A DNA stretch of 8,576 bases from Deltaproteobacteria bacterium. Its GTDB lineage: Bacteria > Desulfobacterota > Desulfobacteria > Desulfobacterales > JAFDCJ01. Positions within the stretch are counted from its first letter, which is position 1, and each line of letters begins with the position of its first letter. The notes below the pieces were generated by a model that searched no databases, had not been told where the DNA came from, and saw nothing but the letters and a program-made list of their open reading frames with translations. A program made the translations under genes and the position numbers. This document shows positions 1-5,891 of this stretch, piece by piece. The stretch spans positions 1-8,576 of the forward strand of contig JAJRVC010000547.1 of NCBI GenBank assembly GCA_024277475.1. Direction: 5' to 3'.

Positions 1-2
1 AT

Positions 3-101
3 AATAACCACCGTAAATTGATACCTAATTTTCAATTTTTCCCTGAGAATCAAGGTGAAATATCCGGCCTGCTCTTGGACAGTCATATTAAAAACCAATA
101 G
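3..101 (+). CDS. Possible 3' end of an unidentified gene (partial)
   Basis: This is the only plus-strand frame open from the window edge; the other two hit stops within about 20 bases. It encodes 32 residues ending in DSHIKNQ and a TAG stop, with a mixed composition (PNFQFFPENQGE) that looks like ordinary protein and not low-complexity noise. No family is recognisable from so short a tail. It would converge on the minus-strand cytochrome operon, with the 198-280 repeat and the 301-344 terminator between them. It could also be chance, since a 32-codon open frame in AT-rich DNA is not rare. Confidence 0.3.
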   Translation, partial: NNHRKLIPNFQFFPENQGEISGLLLDSHIKNQ

Positions 102-197
102 CCTTTTTGGTGGAGTTTATAGATTCCATCTCCCTTACTCTACAAAATATCAAGTTGTGCGGTTAAATAAGTATCTGGATTTTTATTGATATCTATT

Positions 198-280
198 TAT
201 TTCACCGCAAAGGCGCAAAGAACGCAAAGGCAAGAATAAGAAAAACATCTCTGCGTCCTTCGCGTTTTGCGGTGAAATAT
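198..280. repeat. Imperfect inverted repeat, intergenic palindromic element
   Basis: The left arm (about 198-229) contains TTTCACCGCAAA followed by GGCGCAAAGAACGCAAAG. The right arm (about 250-280), read on the other strand, gives TTTCACCGCAAA followed by ACGCGAAGGACGCAGAG. About 25 of 30 positions match around a loop of roughly 20 bases, so the transcript could form a long hairpin on either strand. I recall similar 'CACCGCAAAGGCGCAAAG' elements as dispersed intergenic repeats in deltaproteobacterial genomes; only one copy is visible here. It lies downstream of the octaheme cytochrome gene, beyond its terminator. Confidence 0.7.
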
Positions 281-300
281 TAAGAAATTTGAAAGAATAG

Positions 301-344
301 CTTATAAAACATCCGGCAGGGGCAATATTACCACCCCCGCCGGA
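301..344 (-). terminator. Rho-independent terminator of the octaheme cytochrome gene
   Basis: Read on the minus strand, about 50 bases after the TAA of the cytochrome gene, the sequence forms a strong GC stem. Positions 312-317 pair with 339-344 and 319-322 pair with 334-337, with one mismatch (318/338) and an 11-base loop. The stem is followed directly by GTTTTA (310-305), a short U tract. Position, orientation and form all fit an intrinsic terminator closing the minus-strand operon. Confidence 0.75.
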
Positions 345-392
345 ATTGGTTGTTTCACTTGCAGCAATGAAAAGCAGCAGCGATGTAAACGA

Positions 393-1982
393 TTACTGAT
401 TGTATCGCATTTTCTGCTCTTCCTCGATGAGTTTCATGGTTTCGGCACTGCCGCCGGTACGAATCCACAGGTTTTCAGGCTTGTCCAGGAGTTCCTGGAT
501 GATCTTCTTGTATTTATCACCTTGACCGGCGTGATCCGCCATCTCCTGCACCTCGGGTAAAAATTCCTGATAAAAATTGCGGGAAATTTCGTACATACCG
601 TGCCAATGCGTATAGTCCGGGGCATTCATGGCCACCGCCATCCTGGCTCGGCGACCTTCATGATGCCAGATCTCAAACCAGGTGTACCCGACTTTATACT
701 GAAAGCCGGTATTTTGCCAGATGCCGTCTTTTTTCAGCATATCGACAATTTTTTTGCCGGGCTTGGCGAACTTCTCATTGTAAAGGTTGACCAGGTCATC
801 AAACTGCCTGTAAAAATCCTCGATCTGGTTGATCCCGTGGCAGGACTTGCACATTTCCTGCATGCTCTTGCGGCGCTGTTTCCAGGTGATCACACTGTCG
901 ATGGTTTTTTCAGTGATCATCTTTTTCAGCTTATTTTCCTCTCTGACATAGGTTTTGTACTTGGCCTTCTGGCCGGGGCGCGGCGGCATTTCGCCGGTGA
1001 TGTCGGTAACCGTACCATCCGTGAAGGTTACCCGGTTCAGTTTGCTCGAGACCGGCGCGCGCAGATTCCAGGAGATGCGGTCACCGACGTTGTGGCTGTT
1101 GGGAGCCACGGAGCCGTTGGATTTTATAAACGAACCCATATGGCAGGTGGAGCAGGTGGGGGCGGTATAATAATCATCACCCAGGACCCATTTGCCGTCT
1201 TTGGTGACATTCATGGCATTACGGCCTCCGCCTATCTGCGCGGAGTAAAAAGCGATGCCGTGTTTGGACTCTTCATAGATCTCTTTCTGGGGATGGTCGG
1301 GACCCAGATGACACTTGCCGCAATTTTCAGGTTGCCTGGCCACGCTGGCCCTGAAGGAATGCTTGGAGTGACAAGCAATACAGACGCCTTTGGAACCATC
1401 CGGATTGATGCGGCCGATGCCGGTGTTGGGCCAGGTGTTGTAGTCCAGCTGGGGCGCATCTGTCTTGCTGCGCAGAATATTACCGTCCTTGTCGCGTTTG
1501 AGCGCGAGCACCGAACCGTGGCACTGCCAGCAGCCACTGGCCATGTTGGCCTTGTTGGTGGGCATACCGCCGACCACCTCGGCCAGCATGTTGTCCAGGG
1601 AGGCCATAATCTCACCAGCAGTGGCATGATGGGACGGCGCCATTTGCTTGGCCTCGGGTTCGTGGCATTTTCCGCAGTCATTGGGCGACAGAATGGCCTT
1701 GATGAACGCGCCTTCGTGCATGTAGCCCAACTCATCGTCTTTTTCCGCCGCATGGCAGGTGTAACAGGCAATCTGACCTTCTTTGGCGGCCGCATGGGGT
1801 GAATTCTCCCATTGCAGTACCAGAGACTTGTTCTCTTTTAAATTACACATGATGCACTTTTTATTCATTTCCTGGTTTTTGGGATTTTTCACATCAAAAG
1901 ATGCCGGGGTCGTCGCCAGGGCAGTCCCGACTGTAAAAATTCCCAAGATAAGCACCATGAATGCCGATCTTAACAAATACAT
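393..1982 (-). CDS. Octaheme cytochrome c, hydroxylamine oxidoreductase (HAO) family
   Basis: Predicted 529-residue periplasmic multiheme cytochrome. Residues 1-23 form a Sec signal peptide with likely cleavage after ALA. CxxCH motifs start at C73, C103, C151, C201, C221, C277 and C378. An eighth site, at the expected first position, reads CIMCN (C43-N47), so its proximal His is replaced by Asn. The stretch CIACHSKHSF, ARQPENCGKCH, GPDHPQ, SKHG is typical of the HAO family, and WFEIWHHEGRRARM with DYTHWHG marks its C-terminal helical part. By order, C151-H155 would be the catalytic heme, and D229-H230 probably match the distal Asp-His pair of HAO (recalled, not aligned). Family members either oxidise hydroxylamine or hydrazine, or reduce nitrite, NO or hydroxylamine. 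Context with NrfC/NrfD-like proteins favours the reductive role, but this is inference. The start was placed at 1982, not at a TTG at 2051, because of the AGGAGGAG site and the signal peptide. Length is near the usual 500-570; no C-terminal membrane anchor. Confidence 0.9.
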   Translation of the reverse strand: MYLLRSAFMVLILGIFTVGTALATTPASFDVKNPKNQEMNKKCIMCNLKENKSLVLQWENSPHAAAKEGQIACYTCHAAEKDDELGYMHEGAFIKAILSPNDCGKCHEPEAKQMAPSHHATAGEIMASLDNMLAEVVGGMPTNKANMASGCWQCHGSVLALKRDKDGNILRSKTDAPQLDYNTWPNTGIGRINPDGSKGVCIACHSKHSFRASVARQPENCGKCHLGPDHPQKEIYEESKHGIAFYSAQIGGGRNAMNVTKDGKWVLGDDYYTAPTCSTCHMGSFIKSNGSVAPNSHNVGDRISWNLRAPVSSKLNRVTFTDGTVTDITGEMPPRPGQKAKYKTYVREENKLKKMITEKTIDSVITWKQRRKSMQEMCKSCHGINQIEDFYRQFDDLVNLYNEKFAKPGKKIVDMLKKDGIWQNTGFQYKVGYTWFEIWHHEGRRARMAVAMNAPDYTHWHGMYEISRNFYQEFLPEVQEMADHAGQGDKYKKIIQELLDKPENLWIRTGGSAETMKLIEEEQKMRYNQ

Positions 1983-2200
1983 CGTATCTCCTCCTTCTGA
2001 ATTTTTTGACGCGGTAAAATTATTGAGGCACAGCAACCGGCAATATGGCAATCAATCGCCCGCTATTTCTGCCTTGTGGAAACACATCCGGTCAAACACT
2101 TACTTTTCACCACCTCCCTTCCGGTTTTGATTGTAGATTAAAGGTTCAAAGGTTCTGAACTTTCGTATAAGGCTCCTTAAGGCTAAAGTCTCTTTTCCGA
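1983..2200 (-). other. Gap between NrfD-like gene and octaheme cytochrome gene
   Basis: These 218 bases separate the last gene of the coupled operon from the octaheme cytochrome gene, whereas the preceding genes overlap. They hold a perfect tandem octamer AAAGGTTC (2140-2147 and 2148-2155) and TAAGGCT at 2168-2174 and 2178-2184, exactly 10 bases apart, the kind of phasing used by OmpR-family regulators. I found no convincing -35/-10 pair, sigma-54 site or strong terminator. The cytochrome gene may be read through from upstream or have its own promoter here. Confidence 0.4.
1988..1995 (-). promoter_or_regulatory. Ribosome binding site fixing the octaheme cytochrome start
   Basis: On the minus strand AGGAGGAG is followed by ATACG and then ATG at 1982, a near-perfect Shine-Dalgarno sequence with 5-base spacing. 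It settles the start over the upstream in-frame TTG at 2051, which would place 23 non-signal-like residues before the signal peptide. Confidence 0.85.
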
Positions 2201-3415
2201 TCAATCCGGCCGCTTCGGCAGCCGCAGTCCTGAATCTTGAGCCCCGAACCTTGAACCCTGGACCTCTACTTCATCTTCCAGCCAGAAAGGGAAGATTTTG
2301 CTGAGGATGAACAGCAGGATCAAAGGCAGGGACATCAAAATCAAGACCATCATGATGCCCTCCTTGTCGAACCATTCCGGGTGAAACTCGGTATAGCCGC
2401 GGTGACTTTTTGACATTAACTGGCCGCCGATAACCACATTCCAGCGCATGAACATTACCTGCACCAGGAGCAGCAGACCCACCAAAGGGGCCATAATGCG
2501 GTATATGGAGTCCTTGACTTTGGTCAGGCACAGCCAGCCGAGCAAAAACACCGGGATGACGGATAGTATACCGACCTGCCAGACCCAGAAGGAATTAAAA
2601 AGAGGCCCCCACAGCAGTCCTTCCACCGAGTGATGGTACCAGGTTCGCAGGTAGGAATGGGAAAAGATTTCCAGCATCTCAAAAGAAAAATCAATGATAA
2701 AAAACCCTGCCAGATAGTTGGTACAAGTCCGCAGACAGGCCATATCAACGGGCTTTTTCCTTATTTTTTTGATCAGGCTATAGACGAAAATAATACCGGC
2801 AATACCTGAAACGCAGGCGGACAGCAGGAAAATGACCGGCATCAGCGGTGTGGACCAGATGGGATTGGCCTTGACGCCGCCGAAAATAAAGCCCACATAG
2901 CCGTGCAGCACGGACGCCATGGGAATGCCGATAGCCGCCAGAAATTTGATGATTTTGTGATCCAGTTCCAGGGATTTGGGCGAGAGATTATCGCTGTCAA
3001 AGGTAAGCGCCCGGTAGATGAGTTTCATCAGGCCCTGTGATTGTTCTTTAAGCTTTACCAGGGTGGGGCGGTAAATAAACAGGATTTCAAGCAGCAAAAC
3101 GATGCCGTAAAGGGTATAAATATAGCCGAAGCCGGCCATGGCCGAAGAGGGGTTGGGTGTCAGCATAATGTTGAAGTTTCTCTCCGGACGGCCGAGGTGC
3201 ATCAGCAGCGGTAAAGTGGCGAAGGCCAGGAAAGCCAGGGCGAAAAGCAGCGAAAAGCGTGAAATCGGTTTTAAAGCCTCGACCTTGAATACGTGGTACA
3301 ATGAGGAGACGATGAAGGCCCCGGCCACGATCCCGGTAATATAGGGATAAAGTGCGATCATCATGCTCCAGTGTACATGCAGGTCATTGGGAAATACAAA
3401 GTTGGCTGCATCCAT
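2201..3415 (-). CDS. nrfD: NrfD/PsrC-family quinone-interacting membrane subunit
   Basis: Integral membrane protein of 404 residues with about nine hydrophobic segments (roughly 17-39, 54-73, 94-114, 159-178, 187-211, 230-247, 274-297, 307-327, 352-373). NrfD-family subunits carry no cofactor; they bind menaquinol or menaquinone within the membrane and pass electrons to or from a periplasmic iron-sulfur partner. Family-typical features include the N-terminal HWSMMIALYPYITGIVAGAF helix and LMHLGRPERNFN after the second helix (compare the HLG(R/K)P motif). The ATG overlaps the TGA of the ferredoxin gene (TGATG) and has a strong GGGAGG site, so translation is coupled. The last 20 or so residues (QGSRFGAQDSGLRLPKRPD) look unrelated to the family and are encoded by a heptameric DNA repeat. 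Direct partners are the ferredoxin and probably the tetraheme cytochrome. Assignment to the superfamily is firm; the exact subfamily is not determined. Confidence 0.9.
   Translation of the reverse strand: MDAANFVFPNDLHVHWSMMIALYPYITGIVAGAFIVSSLYHVFKVEALKPISRFSLLFALAFLAFATLPLLMHLGRPERNFNIMLTPNPSSAMAGFGYIYTLYGIVLLLEILFIYRPTLVKLKEQSQGLMKLIYRALTFDSDNLSPKSLELDHKIIKFLAAIGIPMASVLHGYVGFIFGGVKANPIWSTPLMPVIFLLSACVSGIAGIIFVYSLIKKIRKKPVDMACLRTCTNYLAGFFIIDFSFEMLEIFSHSYLRTWYHHSVEGLLWGPLFNSFWVWQVGILSVIPVFLLGWLCLTKVKDSIYRIMAPLVGLLLLVQVMFMRWNVVIGGQLMSKSHRGYTEFHPEWFDKEGIMMVLILMSLPLILLFILSKIFPFWLEDEVEVQGSRFGAQDSGLRLPKRPD
2231..2265. repeat. Degenerate 7-bp tandem repeat inside the end of the NrfD-like gene
   Basis: Five consecutive heptamers read TGAATCT, TGAGCCC, CGAACCT, TGAACCC, TGGACCT on the plus strand. 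The array is in frame with the NrfD-like gene and encodes its odd C-terminal tail after the last membrane helix and the acidic LEDEVEV stretch. It resembles non-coding repeat DNA that has been absorbed into the gene when an earlier stop was lost. Confidence 0.7.
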
Positions 3416-4215
3416 CAGACCACCTCCCTTCGAAGGCCCTTATAATAAAGCGCGGGGTAATTACCCATATCTTTTTTTAAAACCGTCAGGACCCCGTGGC
3501 CGCGCAGAATCTTGGAAACTTCGGACTCCCTGTCATTCAAATCGCCGAATTTGCGAGCGCCGGTGGGACATACATTAACGCAGGCGGGCAGCAGTCCCTT
3601 GCGGACTCGATGATAGCACCAGGTGCACTTGTCGGCCGTATGGGTCACCGGATTGAGAAAGCGCACCGAGTATGGACAACCCTGGATGCAGTAAGCACAG
3701 CCGATGCAGCGTTTTTGATCGATGAGGACAAAGCCGTCCGGTGACCGGAAAGTGGCCCCCACCGGACAAACCTGGACGCAGGAAGGATCCTTGCACATGT
3801 TACAGAGTTTAGGCACAAAAAACGTGTCTCGGATCGGCTTGTTCAGGTCTTTGCGGGGCTCTTGATAGCCTTCCAGACCGCCATCGGGCGAATCCACATA
3901 GACCTCATCATCAATGTCTTTAAGATAGCGCTCCACCCAGGTCCGGTAATTGCCGTCGGGGACATTGTATTCGCGCTTGTCGGCCACACAGCAAGAGCCG
4001 CAACCGATACAAAGGGTGATGTCAACGATGAAGGCAAAATTTTGTTTGTAAATATCCCAATCCTTTTCGCGGATACCGGCGATCTGCTCGGGTATCTTCA
4101 TGACATCGGCTCCGGCCGTGATTACCAGGAGCAACGAGCCGGATATGGTTCCCTTAAGGACCTTTTTAATAAATTGACGCCGATCCTTGTCCAGTTCGGA
4201 TTTTATGCTGTCCAT
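3415..4215 (-). CDS. NrfC-like Tat-exported ferredoxin with four iron-sulfur cluster motifs
   Basis: Periplasmic electron-transfer protein of 266 residues, the usual partner of an NrfD-like subunit. The N terminus has a twin-arginine signal (DRRQFIKK, R12-R13) followed by a hydrophobic stretch TISGSLLLVITAGA, so it is probably exported folded by Tat. Cysteine motifs: motif 1 C69, C72, C75; motif 2 C138, C141, C146, C150; motif 3 C170, C173, C176, C180; motif 4 C197, C200, C212, C216. Motifs 2 to 4 are complete. In motif 1 the fourth Cys is replaced by Asp79 (CIGCGSCCVADK), and an extra Cys sits at 76. In this fold the missing residue would ligate the cluster held by the first three cysteines of motif 4, so that cluster may be 3Fe-4S or Asp-ligated. 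The ATG shares its A with the TAA of the cytochrome gene upstream (TAATG) and has an AGGAGA site. It likely shuttles electrons between NrfD-bound quinone and the hemes. Confidence 0.9.
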   Translation of the reverse strand: MDSIKSELDKDRRQFIKKVLKGTISGSLLLVITAGADVMKIPEQIAGIREKDWDIYKQNFAFIVDITLCIGCGSCCVADKREYNVPDGNYRTWVERYLKDIDDEVYVDSPDGGLEGYQEPRKDLNKPIRDTFFVPKLCNMCKDPSCVQVCPVGATFRSPDGFVLIDQKRCIGCAYCIQGCPYSVRFLNPVTHTADKCTWCYHRVRKGLLPACVNVCPTGARKFGDLNDRESEVSKILRGHGVLTVLKKDMGNYPALYYKGLRREVV

Positions 4216-4748
4216 TAGCTCTTCTCCTGCATACCAACGATCTCTTTGGCCCGATTGATATAGTCCAGCGGTGCATGTTGATTATGGCACTGGTTGCAAA
4301 TATGGGTTACTTTGACTTTCTGGCTCTCAAGATGCTCCGGCATGGCCACCGTTTTGATGACCTCTTTGGGCCGGGCCTGTATGGCCCTGTTGTGGCAACG
4401 CAAACATAATACCTTTATTTCTTTACCTCTTTTCACCGGCAAGGTACCCACCTTTTTACCGTCCTTGATATGATCGGCATAAGGACCGTGACAGAATTCA
4501 CAGGAAATGGTTTTGTGGCGCCCTTTCAGATGGATATTGGCTTCGTACTTATGGCACGGAAAACAGGAAGCGTTGGTCCAGTAACGTATTTCCCGGCCGG
4601 CCTCTTCCTCAATCGTATCCGCGCGATAGTGACCGTACTTGCCGAATGATTTCGGCGTCAAAAGATATTTGCCGATCCCGCCAACCACGGCAAAGATCAC
4701 CAGGCCCAGCACAATACGTACAACATGTGATTTGTAGGTTGATTTCAC
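4215..4748 (-). CDS. Membrane-anchored tetraheme cytochrome c
   Basis: A 177-residue cytochrome with one N-terminal hydrophobic helix (about residues 9-30, no obvious cleavage site, so probably an anchor) and a periplasmic domain with four CxxCH motifs at C62 (CFPCH), C83 (CEFCH), C115 (CLRCH) and C151 (CNQCH). Extra histidines (H73, H78, H93, H139, H149, H158) could serve as sixth ligands. Size and single anchor recall NapC/NrfH-type cytochromes, but the heme spacing does not clearly match them and the helix lacks recognisable quinone-site residues. It is better called a tetraheme electron carrier of an NrfCD-type complex. Translation starts at a GTG with AGGAGA six bases upstream (4755-4760). 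It is the first gene of the coupled cytochrome-ferredoxin-NrfD unit and sits 202 bases after the response regulator. It probably passes electrons to the octaheme protein. Confidence 0.85.
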   Translation of the reverse strand: MKSTYKSHVVRIVLGLVIFAVVGGIGKYLLTPKSFGKYGHYRADTIEEEAGREIRYWTNASCFPCHKYEANIHLKGRHKTISCEFCHGPYADHIKDGKKVGTLPVKRGKEIKVLCLRCHNRAIQARPKEVIKTVAMPEHLESQKVKVTHICNQCHNQHAPLDYINRAKEIVGMQEKS

Positions 4749-4950
4749 CGATTGTCTCCTAAAAATTTACAGGCCCAGGAAGTCATCCATAATTAAACGT
4801 CTCGGAATTTCTACAATTAAATTATCTTAGGCTGAATTTCATACGAGATTTACTCTATCTACCCCTAAAGCCTCTCACTTTCTACCATCTACCTTCAACC
4901 TTGCACCCAATCCCTTAAGCCGTGCGCCTACCGGATCCAGCATCAAGAAA
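4749..4950 (-). other. Gap between response regulator and tetraheme cytochrome gene
   Basis: An AT-rich stretch (about 4765-4860) is followed by a pyrimidine-rich repeat-like stretch (4854-4917). The AT-rich part is where an operon promoter would be expected, but I could only find weak pairs (for example TTGTAG followed by ATTATG at 17 bases on the minus strand) and no clear terminator after the regulator. Read-through from the regulator gene is therefore possible. Confidence 0.3.
4854..4917. repeat. Degenerate heptameric repeat after the response regulator gene
   Basis: The plus strand reads TACCATC, TACCTTC, AACCTTG, CACCCAA, TCCCTTA at 4883-4917, and a looser run (CTATCTACCCC, CCTCTCAC) precedes it. 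Unit length and ACC-rich composition resemble the heptamers at 2231-2265, suggesting the same kind of intergenic repeat DNA. Degeneracy is high, so boundaries are approximate. Confidence 0.4.
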
Positions 4951-5682
4951 TCAACCCGCTTGAAACCGATATCCGACACCTGCCACCGTAAGAATATATT
5001 CCGGGTTTTCAACTTGCGCTTCAATCTTCTTTCTGAGACGCTGCACGTGCACGTCGACAGCGCGGCTGGTCTGATACAATTGGGAGTCGCGCCAGATTTG
5101 CTGCTGAATGAATTCGCGCGAAAGCACTTCACCGGGATAGGAAACAAACAGGGACAGCAGCTCAAATTCGGTCCTGGTCAGTTTCACACTTTCGCCGTGT
5201 ATTTTGATGTCTCGGGACTTAAAATTGATGGACAGATTCTTGAAGTCATACTGATCGTTTACCAGGCTTCTTTCAAGCCGTTTGAAAATGGATTTGATCC
5301 TGGCTGAAAGCTCTAAAAAGTTGAAAGGTTTGACGATGTAGTCATCGGCACCGCATTCCAGCCCCAGCACTTTGTCCGCAACGCCGTCCCTTGCGGTCAG
5401 CATGATGATGGGAAAATCAAATTCACGCCGCAATATCTGGCAGGCCTTAATACCGTCGATGTCCGGCAGATTCAGATCGAGGATTATCAAATCGGGTCTT
5501 GTGGTCTTGGCAATATGCAGGCCTGTGCGTCCATCAAATGCCGCCAGTACCTCATAGCCGTCCAGCTCGAGATTCCCCTTTATGGTCTGCACGATATCTT
5601 TATCGTCGTCGACCACGAGGATGCGATATTTGGATGCTTTAACAACATTCGGCATAAGCATAGGTACAAAATTTTTCAACAT
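4951..5682 (-). CDS. OmpR/PhoB-family response regulator
   Basis: A 243-residue cytoplasmic transcription factor. The receiver domain (about 18-130) shows the acidic pocket D25-D27, phospho-acceptor D69 (LIILDLNLPD), switch T96 (MLTARD) and K118 (VKPF). The C-terminal winged helix (about 145-242) has LTRTEFELLSLFVSYPGEVLSR, the recognition segment with RAVDVHVQRLRKKIE, and the closing wing YILTVAGVGYRF, all classic for OmpR/PhoB proteins. The chosen ATG at 5682 follows AGGGG closely (2 bases between GGGG and ATG); in-frame ATGs at 5661 and 5655 lack any ribosome site. It faces away from the histidine kinase across a 369-base control region, so the two are very probably partners despite being divergent. 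Likely targets are that region and the cytochrome operon that follows on the same strand. The regulon is inferred from position only. Confidence 0.93.
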   Translation of the reverse strand: MLKNFVPMLMPNVVKASKYRILVVDDDKDIVQTIKGNLELDGYEVLAAFDGRTGLHIAKTTRPDLIILDLNLPDIDGIKACQILRREFDFPIIMLTARDGVADKVLGLECGADDYIVKPFNFLELSARIKSIFKRLERSLVNDQYDFKNLSINFKSRDIKIHGESVKLTRTEFELLSLFVSYPGEVLSREFIQQQIWRDSQLYQTSRAVDVHVQRLRKKIEAQVENPEYILTVAGVGYRFQAG

Positions 5683-5756
5683 TTCCCCTGTGGGTGAAAC
5701 GAAATATATTCCACCTTGGCATTACTTGCTTTTGGTTGCAAGGGATATCCGGCAGC

Positions 5757-5797
5757 GTAACAAGATCGTTACACATTTTACACATTTCTTACAATTT
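5757..5797. promoter_or_regulatory. Direct-repeat cluster, candidate response regulator binding sites
   Basis: On the plus strand TTACACATT occurs perfectly twice in tandem (5769-5777, 5778-5786) and a third diverged copy TTACAATTT follows at 5789. On the minus strand this reads as GTAAG, GTAAA, GTAAC with starts 11 and 9 bases apart, close to the head-to-tail half-site phasing used by OmpR/PhoB-family regulators. The first copy overlaps an inverted repeat GTAAC-N6-GTTAC (5757-5772). It lies about 75-115 bases upstream of the regulator start, fitting autoregulation. Binding is inferred. Confidence 0.5.
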
Positions 5798-5820
5798 TTT
5801 TATTGTTCACCCTGTAAGAT

Positions 5821-5886
5821 CGCAATTTTATCATCGCAATTTTATCATCATAATTTATCATCATAATTTTATCATCATAATTTATC
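5821..5886. repeat. AT-rich 13-14 bp tandem repeat in the divergent control region
   Basis: Successive units are CGCAATTTTATCAT (5821-5834 and 5835-5848, identical), CATAATTTATCAT (5849-5861), CATAATTTTATCAT (5862-5875) and a partial CATAATTTATC (5876-5886). That gives nearly five units, with alternate ones lacking one T. The array lies between the two divergent genes, just upstream of the kinase promoter candidate, so it may act as an A+T-rich upstream element, a regulator array or a slippage-prone spacer. Confidence 0.8.
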
Positions 5887-5891
5887 TGGGA

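Noticed and set aside
600..1802. 400-codon open frame on the plus strand opposite the octaheme gene
   Set aside because: It lies fully antisense to a gene with eight ordered heme-site motifs, a signal peptide and a strong ribosome site. Its product is a low-complexity shadow rich in Gly, Ala, Val and His without a recognisable domain.
1983..2051. Upstream in-frame TTG start for the octaheme protein
   Set aside because: It adds 23 residues (beginning at TTG) ahead of a good signal peptide and lacks a ribosome site, whereas ATG at 1982 has AGGAGGAG at ideal spacing.
4215..4748. Calling the tetraheme cytochrome NrfH or NapC
   Set aside because: It has the right heme number and one anchor helix, but I could not recognise NrfH/NapC-specific heme spacing or quinone-site residues, and an NrfD-like protein already provides the quinone site.
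5715..5732. Sigma-54-like promoter TTGGCATTACTTGCT
   Set aside because: The GG and GC elements are 8 bases apart; the -24/-12 promoter requires 10. It also points away from the regulator gene, and no sigma-54 activator is encoded here.
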